The notes beneath the pieces were generated by a model. That model made no database searches. It worked only from the letters and a program-made list of their open reading frames with translations, and was not told the DNA's origin. The translations under genes and the position numbers were made by a program. Below, one piece after another: positions 7,598-14,497 of a stretch of 20,713 bases of DNA. The number at the start of each line of letters is the position of its first letter. Position 1 is the first letter of the stretch. The stretch covers positions 1 through 20,713 of the forward strand of contig JAYVKG010000068.1 in assembly GCA_043768625.1 (NCBI GenBank), in the 5' to 3' direction. The DNA comes from UKL13-2 sp043768625. GTDB taxonomy: Bacteria; Pseudomonadota; Gammaproteobacteria; Burkholderiales; Usitatibacteraceae.

Positions 7598-9877
7598 TCA
7601 CACTGTTTCAGCTTCCAGCATGGGTACAGGTAACGGCTGTTTACGTCTATCGTGCGTCAGCAAGCGCAACGCAAACAAGGCGAGCAGCAGACAGCCGATT
7701 GCAAACACAACATCTCCCGGCACCCGCATCCACACTAGCGTTTCCATGAATTTCGAATGGATTACTTCAGGCGAGCGTGCAAACCACATGCCTTGGGTGA
7801 TGCTGGCCCAAGCCTGGTAAAGTCCGGCCGGCACCAGAGAAATGAACACCATCATAACGAGCCCGATATTGAGCGACCAGAACATCGGTTTGAGCAGATT
7901 GTCGGACCAGACGGCGCGATCAGACAGGCCGCGCAGGCAAAACAGCAATAGGCCGATGCCCAGCATGCCGTACACACCAAACAGCGCTGCATGTCCATGG
8001 GCTGCGGTCAAGTTGAGTCCTTGCAGGTAATACAAAGCGATCGGCGTATTGATCGAGAAGCCCAGTAACCCGGCCCCAACTACGTTCCAGACGCCAACTG
8101 CAATGAAACACAGAATCGGCCATTTGTAAGCCTGCACCCAGGGAGCGGCCCTGGAACGCTGATAATTTCGATAGGCTTCGACCCCGATCATGGCCAGTGG
8201 AACCACTTCCAGCGCCGAAAACATCGCGCCGATCGCGATTACGAAGGTTGGCGTGCCGGTAAAGTAGAGGTGATGCAATGTTCCTAGGATGCCGCCGAAC
8301 AGGAACACGATGGTTTCCAGCACGATTGCGCTGTTGGCGGTGGTGGCGCGGATCAAGCCGAGACGAGTGAACAGCAACGCAATTACCGCTGTGGCGAATA
8401 CTTCAAAAAAACCCTCTACCCACAAATGTACCAGCCACCAACGCCAGTATTCGATCATTGAGTAATGCGTTTTCGGACCCCAGGTCAATGAAGTTGCATA
8501 GAAGCCGCCGATGCAGAGCGCTGCCAAAAATACCATCGCAATCAGGCCGCGGCTTTCAGAAGGCTTTCTCAGGGCTGGCAACAACCCTCGTCCCAGTAAT
8601 ATTACCCAGAACAGCAGGCCGACAAACAGCAGTACCTGCCAAACCCGGCCCATGCCGGTGTATTCGAGCCCCTGGTTGCCGATCCAGAAGCTGAAATCAG
8701 TACCCAAGTGCTGCAAGGTTCCGAGCCAGCCGAAGGCGGTAGAGCCAACCACGATGAATAGCAGCGCATAGAAGAGCACATCAACACCAAGTTTCTGGTA
8801 TTTCGGCTCATGGCCCGATATCGCCGGCGCAATGTACAAGCCAGTCGCAAGCCATGCGGTCGCGATCCACAACACCGCAAACTGAGTATGGATGGTGCGG
8901 CTTACCGTAAAAGGCAGTATTTTGGCCAGCGGGAAGCCAAAAAAGCTCTGCCCTTCGACCGCATAGTGCGCGGTGATCACGCCCATCGCAACCTGCGCGA
9001 GTATCAGGCCGATCACCACATAAAAATATTTCTTTGTCGCCTGCATGGAAGGCGTCGGCTTCAAGTCAAACAGAGGATCTACTTTGGGCGGAGCAGGGTC
9101 GCCTTCGTCCTTGGTTGTAGAGTGGTAAAAAATCATGGCGGCAATCGCGGCGAGCATGAAAATGATACTCGCGATCGACCAGATACCGGCTCCGGCTGTC
9201 GGCGTATTACCTACCAGCGCGTCGTGCGGCCAGTTGCTGGTGTAGCTGAGATCGGTTGCACCTGGACGATCCGTTGCTGCCGACCAGGCGGCCCAGAATA
9301 TGAATGCCGGTAGTGCTTGCAGATTGGCCGACTCGGGCAGCGTTCCCGAATTCATCGCGTATTGCTCGCGCAGCTTGTCCAGCGACGGGTCATCGCCAAA
9401 CAGGCTGGTGTAGTGGTTGGCCACTTTCTGGACCGCCTCGGCCCGCTCAGTCGATAGCGTAATAGTGCCGGTGTTTGCGTCGTAAGTATTGCGCCGCATC
9501 TCGCTCCGCAAACGGTCATTTAATTCGGCTTGCTGACCTGCGCCAAGTAATTCGAATGGTTTGCCGAATTGATGCTCCGCCCACACCGCGCGCAAGGCCA
9601 GCGCTTCCCTATGCAGCCAATCGGCTGACCAGTCCGGCGCCACGTAACTGCCGTGACCCCACACCGAACCCAGCTGCTGTCCCCCAGCGGAAAGCCATGC
9701 TTGCTGCCCGTTTTGAACCTGCCCTTCTGAAAATAACACAGTGCCATCACTGCTAATGACTTGTTTGGGAATGGGCGGTGCCGTCAGATAAATCTCGGTG
9801 CCGACCCAACCTAAAACTGCGAAGGACAGCACGCAGATGACGGCGAGCCAGGTCCATAATTTGCGTGTGGCATGCAT
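7598..9877 (-). CDS. norZ: Quinol-dependent nitric oxide reductase (qNor, single-chain NorB)
   Basis: This inner-membrane enzyme reduces two NO to N2O using quinol. At 759 residues it is the long, single-subunit type. An N-terminal membrane anchor is followed by a periplasmic cytochrome-c-like domain without a CxxCH haem motif, as expected for qNor, and about 12 further transmembrane helices. Haem and FeB ligand motifs are visible: RTIHTQFAVLW (about 330), WWLVHLWVEGFFEVF (about 481-494, with two conserved glutamates), GTLHHLYFTG (about 535) and AAHGHAALFGVYG (about 627). ATG 9877 has AAGGAA nearby. The gene is divergent from nsrR, and two NsrR-type operators overlap its predicted promoter, so NO should induce it. 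Many organisms use this enzyme for detoxification rather than full denitrification; no nitrite or nitrous-oxide reductase gene is in this window. Confidence 0.95.
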   Translation of the reverse strand: MHATRKLWTWLAVICVLSFAVLGWVGTEIYLTAPPIPKQVISSDGTVLFSEGQVQNGQQAWLSAGGQQLGSVWGHGSYVAPDWSADWLHREALALRAVWAEHQFGKPFELLGAGQQAELNDRLRSEMRRNTYDANTGTITLSTERAEAVQKVANHYTSLFGDDPSLDKLREQYAMNSGTLPESANLQALPAFIFWAAWSAATDRPGATDLSYTSNWPHDALVGNTPTAGAGIWSIASIIFMLAAIAAMIFYHSTTKDEGDPAPPKVDPLFDLKPTPSMQATKKYFYVVIGLILAQVAMGVITAHYAVEGQSFFGFPLAKILPFTVSRTIHTQFAVLWIATAWLATGLYIAPAISGHEPKYQKLGVDVLFYALLFIVVGSTAFGWLGTLQHLGTDFSFWIGNQGLEYTGMGRVWQVLLFVGLLFWVILLGRGLLPALRKPSESRGLIAMVFLAALCIGGFYATSLTWGPKTHYSMIEYWRWWLVHLWVEGFFEVFATAVIALLFTRLGLIRATTANSAIVLETIVFLFGGILGTLHHLYFTGTPTFVIAIGAMFSALEVVPLAMIGVEAYRNYQRSRAAPWVQAYKWPILCFIAVGVWNVVGAGLLGFSINTPIALYYLQGLNLTAAHGHAALFGVYGMLGIGLLLFCLRGLSDRAVWSDNLLKPMFWSLNIGLVMMVFISLVPAGLYQAWASITQGMWFARSPEVIHSKFMETLVWMRVPGDVVFAIGCLLLALFALRLLTHDRRKQPLPVPMLEAETV

Positions 9878-9938
9878 GGCGTGATTCCTTATGGTGAAGT
9901 GATAAAACGAAAGGACGAAAGAGCAGGTGGATTGCTTA

Positions 9939-9961
9939 AAGATGTATTTTATTTAAATCTA
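9939..9961. promoter_or_regulatory. NsrR-type operator 1 (norZ promoter)
   Basis: The half-site AAGATGTATTT is perfect. A 1-bp spacer follows, then ATTTAAATCTA, which matches the opposite half-site AAATACATCTT at 7 of 11 positions. The 11-1-11 layout is that of known NsrR boxes. It covers the predicted norZ transcript start near 9954, so bound repressor would block initiation. Confidence 0.7.
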
Positions 9962-9990
9962 TTGTAACATGCAAGCTAAATACATCTTAA
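9961..9990 (-). promoter_or_regulatory. Predicted sigma-70 promoter of norZ
   Basis: On the minus strand, TTAAGA (9985-9990) could serve as the -35 element and TACAAT (9961-9966) as the -10, with 18 nt between. The transcript start would be near 9954, about 77 nt before the norZ ATG. The two elements sit between and within the two NsrR-type boxes, which fits repression. The -35 match is only fair. Confidence 0.45.
9966..9988. promoter_or_regulatory. NsrR-type operator 2 (norZ promoter)
   Basis: The right half-site AAATACATCTT is perfect. The left half AACATGCAAGC fits the AANATGCATTT form at its first eight positions. The centre is 27 bp from operator 1, about two and a half helical turns. 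It overlaps the predicted -35 of norZ and lies about 110 bp before nsrR, so it may also affect nsrR. Confidence 0.65.
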
Positions 9991-10020
9991 AGTGTTCCAG
10001 CTGCAATACTTCTAAACATA

Positions 10021-10026
10021 TATAAT
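10021..10026 (+). promoter_or_regulatory. Possible -10 element of nsrR
   Basis: TATAAT is a perfect -10 hexamer on the plus strand, 73 bp before the nsrR start. No good -35 is found at the usual distance (CAGCTG at 17 bp), so this is tentative. Confidence 0.35.
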
Positions 10027-10098
10027 AAGTACTTCATTAACTTGGCCCGATAGCGATGTCGGGATTTGTTCATTCATGGACGATTTTCTGGATAAAGA

Positions 10099-10584
10099 AT
10101 GCGGCTGACTGCGTATACCGATTACACGCTGCGAACTTTGATGTATCTGGGTCTCAACCGCGATCGGTTGGTAACGATCCAAGACATCGCCGACCTGCAC
10201 GGTATTTCCAAAAATCACTTGATGAAAGTAGCGCATCAGCTGGGTTTGTCCGGCATGGTGGAAACGGTTCGCGGACGCAATGGCGGCCTTAAGCTCAACA
10301 AGGAACCTGCGGAAATCAATATTGGCGAAGTTGTGCGCAATACCGAAACTGATTTTTTTATGGCGGAATGCTTTAACCGGGAAAGCAACGCCTGTGTATA
10401 TGCGCCTTTCTGTATCCTGAAAGACGTATTAAGTGCAGCGACGGCGGCATACCTCGAAATACTCGATGGCGTTACTCTCGCGGATCTGATCACAAAAGAC
10501 GGCAAGCGCGGCAGTCGTAAAGCCACTGTCAGCCCTGTACGCCTCTATCCCGCCACAACAACAAAAAACGCCCGAAAAAGTTGA
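10099..10584 (+). CDS. nsrR: NO-sensing Rrf2-family repressor
   Basis: This 161-residue cytoplasmic repressor binds DNA until nitric oxide attacks its iron-sulfur cluster. The N-terminus MRLTAYTDYTLRTLMYLGL and the winged-helix region (ISKNHLMKVAHQLGLSG, then VRGRNGGLKL) are typical of NsrR. The cluster cysteines are C91, C99 and C105 (ECFNRESNAC, then VYAPFC). The last pair has the same spacing as E. coli C96 and C102. A basic tail of about 20 residues follows. The gene is divergent from norZ, and three NsrR-type operators flank it: two before norZ and one before the downstream operon. The sequence therefore shows both regulator and targets. The start has only a weak ribosome binding site. 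Confidence 0.95.
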   Translation: MRLTAYTDYTLRTLMYLGLNRDRLVTIQDIADLHGISKNHLMKVAHQLGLSGMVETVRGRNGGLKLNKEPAEINIGEVVRNTETDFFMAECFNRESNACVYAPFCILKDVLSAATAAYLEILDGVTLADLITKDGKRGSRKATVSPVRLYPATTTKNARKS

Positions 10585-10683
10585 GCGCCACGTCTCTCGC
10601 CATCCGCGAAATGACGACTGATGAGTTGGCATCTCAATGAGAGAGATCCGCTGTTGCTTTTTTGAAACAGCTGGTTTATATTT

Positions 10684-10706
10684 AAGATGTATAAAAAATA
10701 CATCTT
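10684..10706. promoter_or_regulatory. NsrR-type operator 3 (MIP18-family operon)
   Basis: The half-sites AAGATGTATAA and AAATACATCTT flank one A. The outer TTAAGATGTAT and ATACATCTTAA arms form a perfect inverted repeat around a 5-bp A-only centre. The box ends 9 bp before the ATG of the next gene. TATAAA at 10690-10695 inside the box may be the -10 element. Confidence 0.8.
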
Positions 10707-10715
10707 AACGCCCTA

Positions 10716-11021
10716 ATGAATAATATTGAGAAATTTCGCGACGCCTTACGTCAGGTGGTTGATCCTGAAATCGGCATCAACATCGTTGACTTGGGGCTGG
10801 TCTATGGTTTGAAACGAACGGCCGACGGCGTGAGACTCGACCTGACCCTGACCTCACCAGCCTGCCCTATGGGCGAAAGCATCGCGGCCGAAGCTGAATT
10901 CGTACTGCAGCAGTGTTTGCCGCCTGATTCCCTGGTCGAAATTCATCTGGTCTGGGAGCCTGTGTGGTCACCACTACTTATCAGCGACAACGCACGATCC
11001 ATCCTTGGCTGGGAAATCTAA
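10716..11021 (+). CDS. MIP18/DUF59-family Fe-S cluster assembly factor
   Basis: This 101-residue cytoplasmic protein belongs to the MIP18 (DUF59) family, which includes SufT and PaaD and helps build or deliver iron-sulfur clusters. The signature blocks are VVDPEIGINIVDLGLVYGL (about 14-32) and LTLTSPACPMG, where C50 is the conserved reactive cysteine. C67 (LQQCLPP) is another. It is the first gene of a plus-strand operon and follows an NsrR-type operator by only 9 bp. NO destroys iron-sulfur clusters, so a role in repair under NO stress fits; this is inference. No ribosome binding site is visible, and the transcript may have a very short leader. Which client protein it serves cannot be told. 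Confidence 0.9.
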   Translation: MNNIEKFRDALRQVVDPEIGINIVDLGLVYGLKRTADGVRLDLTLTSPACPMGESIAAEAEFVLQQCLPPDSLVEIHLVWEPVWSPLLISDNARSILGWEI

Positions 11022-11053
11022 CGCTCGGCGCTAGCCGTTCAATCGAAGCGATA

Positions 11054-11228
11054 AATGAACACTACCACCGCCGTCAATATCGATGCAGGCAGAATTAGCC
11101 GTCGCGTTCTGTTGAGACAACATCAGACAAGGGCCGACGCGGTACCGGGTGCGCATCGGCAAGACTGCCGAGGCTCTTATCCCCGCCGCAATCAAAGCCC
11201 CTTGCCGGGGCGTGACCAGTTAACGTGA
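11054..11228 (+). CDS. Possible small ORF upstream of the NnrS-like gene
   Basis: A 57-codon frame starts with MNTTTAVNIDAGRISRRVLL and ends in a TGA that overlaps the GTG start of the next gene (GTGA). That overlap would explain how the NnrS-like gene is translated despite its weak ribosome binding site. The sequence matches no family I recognise and its second half (GSYPRRNQSPLPGRD) looks unlike a folded protein. Another frame reads VRIGKTAEALIPAAIKAP over the same region, so this may instead be a broken gene. Low confidence. Confidence 0.25.
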
Positions 11229-12370
11229 AATCGCTACCGCCGCGCCTGCGTCTGCTGCTGATTTTGCCGGCGGTGGCTGCGCTGGTGTGCGGAGTGCTAT
11301 CCGGACTCGCCCGGCTTGGCATGCCGATGCCAATGACCGTTACGCCGTTGATCGGTGTGCATGGCGTGTTGATGATCGGCGGATTTTTCGGTACCCTCGT
11401 CGCCCTTGAACGCGCGGTGGCGATTGGCTTGCTCTGGCCATATCTGGCGCCGCTGTTATCGGGCATGGCTGCATTGGCGATTATTATCGGCGCGCCGATC
11501 ACCCTGGCACAGGCGCTGTTCTGCTTAGCCGCATTTGCCATGTCGCTCGCATGCGTCTGCGTTTGGCACCGTCAACCGGCCGCACACCATGCGTTGTTGA
11601 CCATCGCCGCGTTGCTATGGCTGGCTGGCAATCTGGCTTGGGTCATCGCTGGCAGTGTTTCCGCTGCCGTACCTCTGTGGTCCGCCTTCTTGCTACTGAC
11701 CATCGCCGCGGAAAGGCTGGAGCTTTCCCGTCTTATGCCGACGCCACTTGTCGCACGCGTGGTGTTCGCGATCATCGTACTGGTTCTGCTGGCGGGCGCG
11801 CTTGGCGCATCGGCGTTCGAGGCGGGATTGCAACTATTTGCAGTGAGCTTGTTTGCACTCAGCATGTGGCTGCTGCGTTTCGACATTGCCCGCTACACCA
11901 TCAAAGCAAAAGGATTGACCCGTTATATGGCGGTTTGCCTGCTCACAGGTTATGTGTGGCTGGCAATCGCCGCAGCATTCGGCATGGCAGGGGCTTTTCA
12001 GACCGGCGCTATGCTCCGCGATGCCGCATTGCACGCTTTGCTGCTCGGTTTTGTGCTTTCGATGGTCTTTGGCCATGTACCAATCATTTTGCCCGCAGTG
12101 ACCACAATGCAATTCCACTGGCACCGAGGCTTCTATTTTCCACTGCTGCTATTGCACCTTAGTCTGGCGGTACGCGTGATGGCCGGCATCACCGAATGGT
12201 TCGCGCTGCGGCAGTACGCGGCAATCGCCAATGCGGTTGCGTTGTTACTGTTCATGCTGATGGCCGTCACTGGACTTCGCAACCGCCGACAAAAACCGCC
12301 GACCAATGCACCTTCTGATGTTGCTACCCACGCACGATTTCCTCCCCACCCACAAAGGCAATCCCTATGA
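11225..12370 (+). CDS. NnrS-like polytopic membrane protein
   Basis: This 381-residue integral membrane protein has about 12 predicted helices. Histidine-containing blocks such as IGVHGVLMIGGFFGTLVALE (about 40-59) and HALLLGFVLSMVFGHVPII (about 273-291) resemble NnrS-type and other haem-copper-related membrane proteins. NnrS proteins relieve NO-derived metal stress, but the similarity here is by eye only, so the exact family is uncertain. The GTG at 11225 has no strong ribosome binding site. An alternative ATG lies at 11321, which would remove the first helix. Its stop overlaps the next start as ATGA, giving tight coupling within the NsrR-controlled operon. The soluble tail after about residue 350 is proline-rich. 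Confidence 0.65.
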   Translation: MKSLPPRLRLLLILPAVAALVCGVLSGLARLGMPMPMTVTPLIGVHGVLMIGGFFGTLVALERAVAIGLLWPYLAPLLSGMAALAIIIGAPITLAQALFCLAAFAMSLACVCVWHRQPAAHHALLTIAALLWLAGNLAWVIAGSVSAAVPLWSAFLLLTIAAERLELSRLMPTPLVARVVFAIIVLVLLAGALGASAFEAGLQLFAVSLFALSMWLLRFDIARYTIKAKGLTRYMAVCLLTGYVWLAIAAAFGMAGAFQTGAMLRDAALHALLLGFVLSMVFGHVPIILPAVTTMQFHWHRGFYFPLLLLHLSLAVRVMAGITEWFALRQYAAIANAVALLLFMLMAVTGLRNRRQKPPTNAPSDVATHARFPPHPQRQSL

Positions 12371-12627
12371 GTTCCTGTACCCACCATGATGTCTTGGCCC
12401 TTGCCGTCCACGCGTTCGACGCGCGCGGCGTTGCAAAACGTTTTCGCCACGCTGCCATTTTCGGTGCGCTCGATATACTGGCGCCCGGCGAAACAATGCG
12501 TTTCGTCAACGATCACGACCCAATTCCGCTGCTGCATCAGTTGCAGGCGCGCTATGGCGATGAGTTGCGCGTGGAATATCGCCAGCGCGAAGCGGGCGAG
12601 ATCATCATCGATTTCATTCGCTACTGA
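12367..12627 (+). CDS. DUF2249 domain protein
   Basis: This 86-residue soluble protein matches the DUF2249 family, with LDILAPGETMRFVNDHDPIP in the middle and a C-terminal EIIIDFIRY strand. The fold is related to small TusA-like sulfur-carrier domains, but there is no cysteine at the TusA position, so sulfur transfer is not indicated. The family often occurs with hemerythrin-like and NO-response genes. It overlaps the preceding membrane-protein gene as ATGA and lies 4 nt before the ferredoxin start. Its biochemical role is unknown. An overlapping longer frame from 12386 is only the ferredoxin frame extended backwards. Confidence 0.8.
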   Translation: MSSCTHHDVLALAVHAFDARGVAKRFRHAAIFGALDILAPGETMRFVNDHDPIPLLHQLQARYGDELRVEYRQREAGEIIIDFIRY

Positions 12628-12631
12628 TACC

Positions 12632-12961
12632 GTGACATACGTCGTCACCGAAGCATGCATCAATTGCAAACACACCGACTGTGTTCAAGTGTGCCCGGTC
12701 GACGCATTTCGCGAAGGCCGGAATTTCCTGGTGATCGACCCCGACGAATGCATCGACTGCACACTGTGCGTGCCAGAGTGCCCGGCCGAAGCGATTTTTG
12801 CGGAGTCGGACGTGCCGGAGTCCCAATCTGATTTCGTCGCCATTAACGCGCGGTTGGCGAAAATCTGGCCTGTGATCATCGAAAAAAAATCCGCTCTGCC
12901 GGGTGCCGATGACGACACGCACCTGCCATCAAAGCGCGAATTTCTCATCGAGGCGTATTGA
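12632..12961 (+). CDS. fdxA: 7Fe (3Fe-4S/4Fe-4S) ferredoxin, FdxA type
   Basis: This 109-residue cytoplasmic electron carrier starts at GTG 12632 (VTYVVTEACINCKHTDC). The cluster cysteines are C9, C12, C17 and C21, then C40, C43, C46 and C50 (CIDCTLCVPECP), the layout of the FdxA/Azotobacter FdI family with one 3Fe-4S and one 4Fe-4S cluster. The acidic C-terminal extension of about 55 residues is also typical. It sits 4 nt after the DUF2249 gene and 3 nt before the small cysteine-rich gene, inside the NsrR-controlled operon. A likely role is supplying electrons for NO reduction or Fe-S repair, but the partner is not visible. The longer frame from 12386 is rejected because it overlaps the DUF2249 gene throughout. 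Confidence 0.93.
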   Translation: MTYVVTEACINCKHTDCVQVCPVDAFREGRNFLVIDPDECIDCTLCVPECPAEAIFAESDVPESQSDFVAINARLAKIWPVIIEKKSALPGADDDTHLPSKREFLIEAY

Positions 12962-12964
12962 CAT

Positions 12965-13267
12965 ATGGCAGATGGCAATGTGGTGGTCGGAACAGTTAAA
13001 GCTTGGCAGTGCATCGGTTGCGGCAGGATCGAGGCTCCCCAGACCTGCGTTGGTATTTGTGAAGACCGCAAAGTGGAATTGATGTACGCGCATGAGCATC
13101 GCGAGGCGATGGCGGTCGCTGACGCGGCAATGCGTGAAATGAAGATATTGATCAGACACCTTGCCAGCAGCACGCCGCACACGGGTGAATGGGAACGCTC
13201 ATACCGGGCACTGCAGGAGCGCGCGCGGCATGCGCTGGCGCAAACTTCCAGCGTCATCGCAAGCTAA
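12965..13267 (+). CDS. Small four-cysteine protein of unknown function
   Basis: This 100-residue protein has four cysteines near the N-terminus in the pattern C16-x2-C19-x8-C28-x3-C32 (WQCIGCGRIEAPQTCVGICE). That looks like a zinc or iron-sulfur site. The rest is mostly helical and contains HEHREAMAVADAAM and an arginine-rich region. I do not recognise a named family. It begins 3 nt after the ferredoxin stop, is the last gene of the NsrR-controlled operon, and faces the nitronate monooxygenase gene end to end. Its place suggests a redox partner of the ferredoxin or a metal-binding helper in the NO response; this is inference from context. Confidence 0.75.
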   Translation: MADGNVVVGTVKAWQCIGCGRIEAPQTCVGICEDRKVELMYAHEHREAMAVADAAMREMKILIRHLASSTPHTGEWERSYRALQERARHALAQTSSVIAS

Positions 13268-13293
13268 CAATTTCCCTTCGCTCTGCGCAGCGC

Positions 13294-14487
13294 TCAACCG
13301 GCCAATACAAAACCCGCCGGCCTGATGCCATACAACAAATATTCGATCAGGTCCTTGACCGGACGAATCTGCTTACCGAACGGAAGTGGTGCAGCGCCAC
13401 GAAAAAACAGTCCGTGCTCCACGTCCCCGGCGAGCGCCGCGGCGAGGTGATGATCGATGCAGAATTGGCCGAAGCGTTCAATACCGTCGCGCAGTCCACA
13501 CTGTTGCAGGCAGTCGAACGCCAGAGTGCAGTCAGTACGAGTCTTGGCGCGGCGCTGCAACACCGGTAACTTGGCCAGGTATTTCTCCAGCCATGGCGTC
13601 TTGACCGCGCGCGCAGGAAGCCCGGCGACGCTCATGAAAGTAACAATGTCTTCCGGCTTGGCGTCTGCCAGCACGCGCTTGAAATTGACATGCGCATCAC
13701 TTTCCTCGGTGACGGCAAAAGGCGTGCCGACCTGAACAGCGCTGGCGCCCAACGCAAACAGTGCGTGCACTTGCGCGGGTGTGCTGATGCCGCCAGCGGG
13801 AATGAGGGGGACATTTTCCCGCTCCACGCCTAGCTCTTTGAATACGGCGAAAGTTTCTTCGAGCACGCGCGGAAAATCAAAACGCGCATCGTTCAAGTCG
13901 CTGATTTTTGCCGCGCCCAGATGGCCCCCTGCGTAGCGCGGATGCTCGATGACGATGGCGTCGGGCAGGCGCGATTTGCGCAACCATTTCTTCAGCACGA
14001 TACTGATACCGCGCGAATCGGAAAGGATCGGGATTAGCGCGACGTCGGGATAATCGGCCGTCAGGTCCGGGAGATCAAGTGGCAGGCCGGCACCAACCAC
14101 GATAGCGCCGGCACCGGATTCGCAGGATTGACGCACATTTGCGGTGTACTCCGAAACCGCCCGCATGATGTTCACGGCGATCAGGCCGTGTCCATCAGCA
14201 ATGGCGCGCGCGGCACGCAGCTCACGGTCAATAGCAAGCAGATTTATGCGGTTGATGAGATCCTTGTCTCGACTTTTTGCCGTTTGTGCCATCAGGTCGG
14301 GATGATGGCGCCGCAGATCCACGCTCGACAAGGTGCCGACCGCACCCGCGCGCGCAACGTGTCCTGCGAGCCGATGAGCAGAAATGCCGACCCCCATACC
14401 GCCCTGTACGATTGGCAGCATTGATTTTCCCTTGATGCGCAAGGTCGGGTTACAAACGTCGTCCGGGCCGGATGGAAGATAAGACAT
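13294..14487 (-). CDS. Nitronate monooxygenase / FabK-like FMN flavoprotein
   Basis: This 397-residue FMN TIM-barrel protein is of the nitronate monooxygenase (2-nitropropane dioxygenase) family. LPIVQGGMGVGISAHRLAGH is the N-terminal flavin motif. IEHPRYAGGHLG contains the catalytic-type His of AGGH, and PLIPAGGIST and LGASAVQVGTPFAVTE bind the FMN phosphate. A C-terminal extension with DCTLAFDCLQQCG and FGKQIRPVKDLIEYLLYG goes beyond the short bacterial enzymes. I prefer ATG 14487 with GAAGG just upstream, 10 nt after the fabI stop, over ATG 14556, which lies inside fabI. The same fold includes the enoyl-ACP reductase FabK, so next to fabI a role in lipid metabolism is as possible as nitronate oxidation. 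Confidence 0.88.
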   Translation of the reverse strand: MSYLPSGPDDVCNPTLRIKGKSMLPIVQGGMGVGISAHRLAGHVARAGAVGTLSSVDLRRHHPDLMAQTAKSRDKDLINRINLLAIDRELRAARAIADGHGLIAVNIMRAVSEYTANVRQSCESGAGAIVVGAGLPLDLPDLTADYPDVALIPILSDSRGISIVLKKWLRKSRLPDAIVIEHPRYAGGHLGAAKISDLNDARFDFPRVLEETFAVFKELGVERENVPLIPAGGISTPAQVHALFALGASAVQVGTPFAVTEESDAHVNFKRVLADAKPEDIVTFMSVAGLPARAVKTPWLEKYLAKLPVLQRRAKTRTDCTLAFDCLQQCGLRDGIERFGQFCIDHHLAAALAGDVEHGLFFRGAAPLPFGKQIRPVKDLIEYLLYGIRPAGFVLAG

Positions 14488-14497
14488 CCGCGGGCCT

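Noticed and set aside
8810..9313. Plus-strand frame of 167 codons
   Set aside because: Antisense to norZ; composition follows the complement of membrane codons, with no family motif.
11551..12162. Plus-strand frame of 203 codons
   Set aside because: Overlaps the NnrS-like gene in another frame and is Arg/Cys-rich, typical of a shadow frame.
12386..12631. N-terminal extension of the ferredoxin
   Set aside because: It overlaps the DUF2249 gene in another frame; the FdxA family starts at the GTG at 12632.
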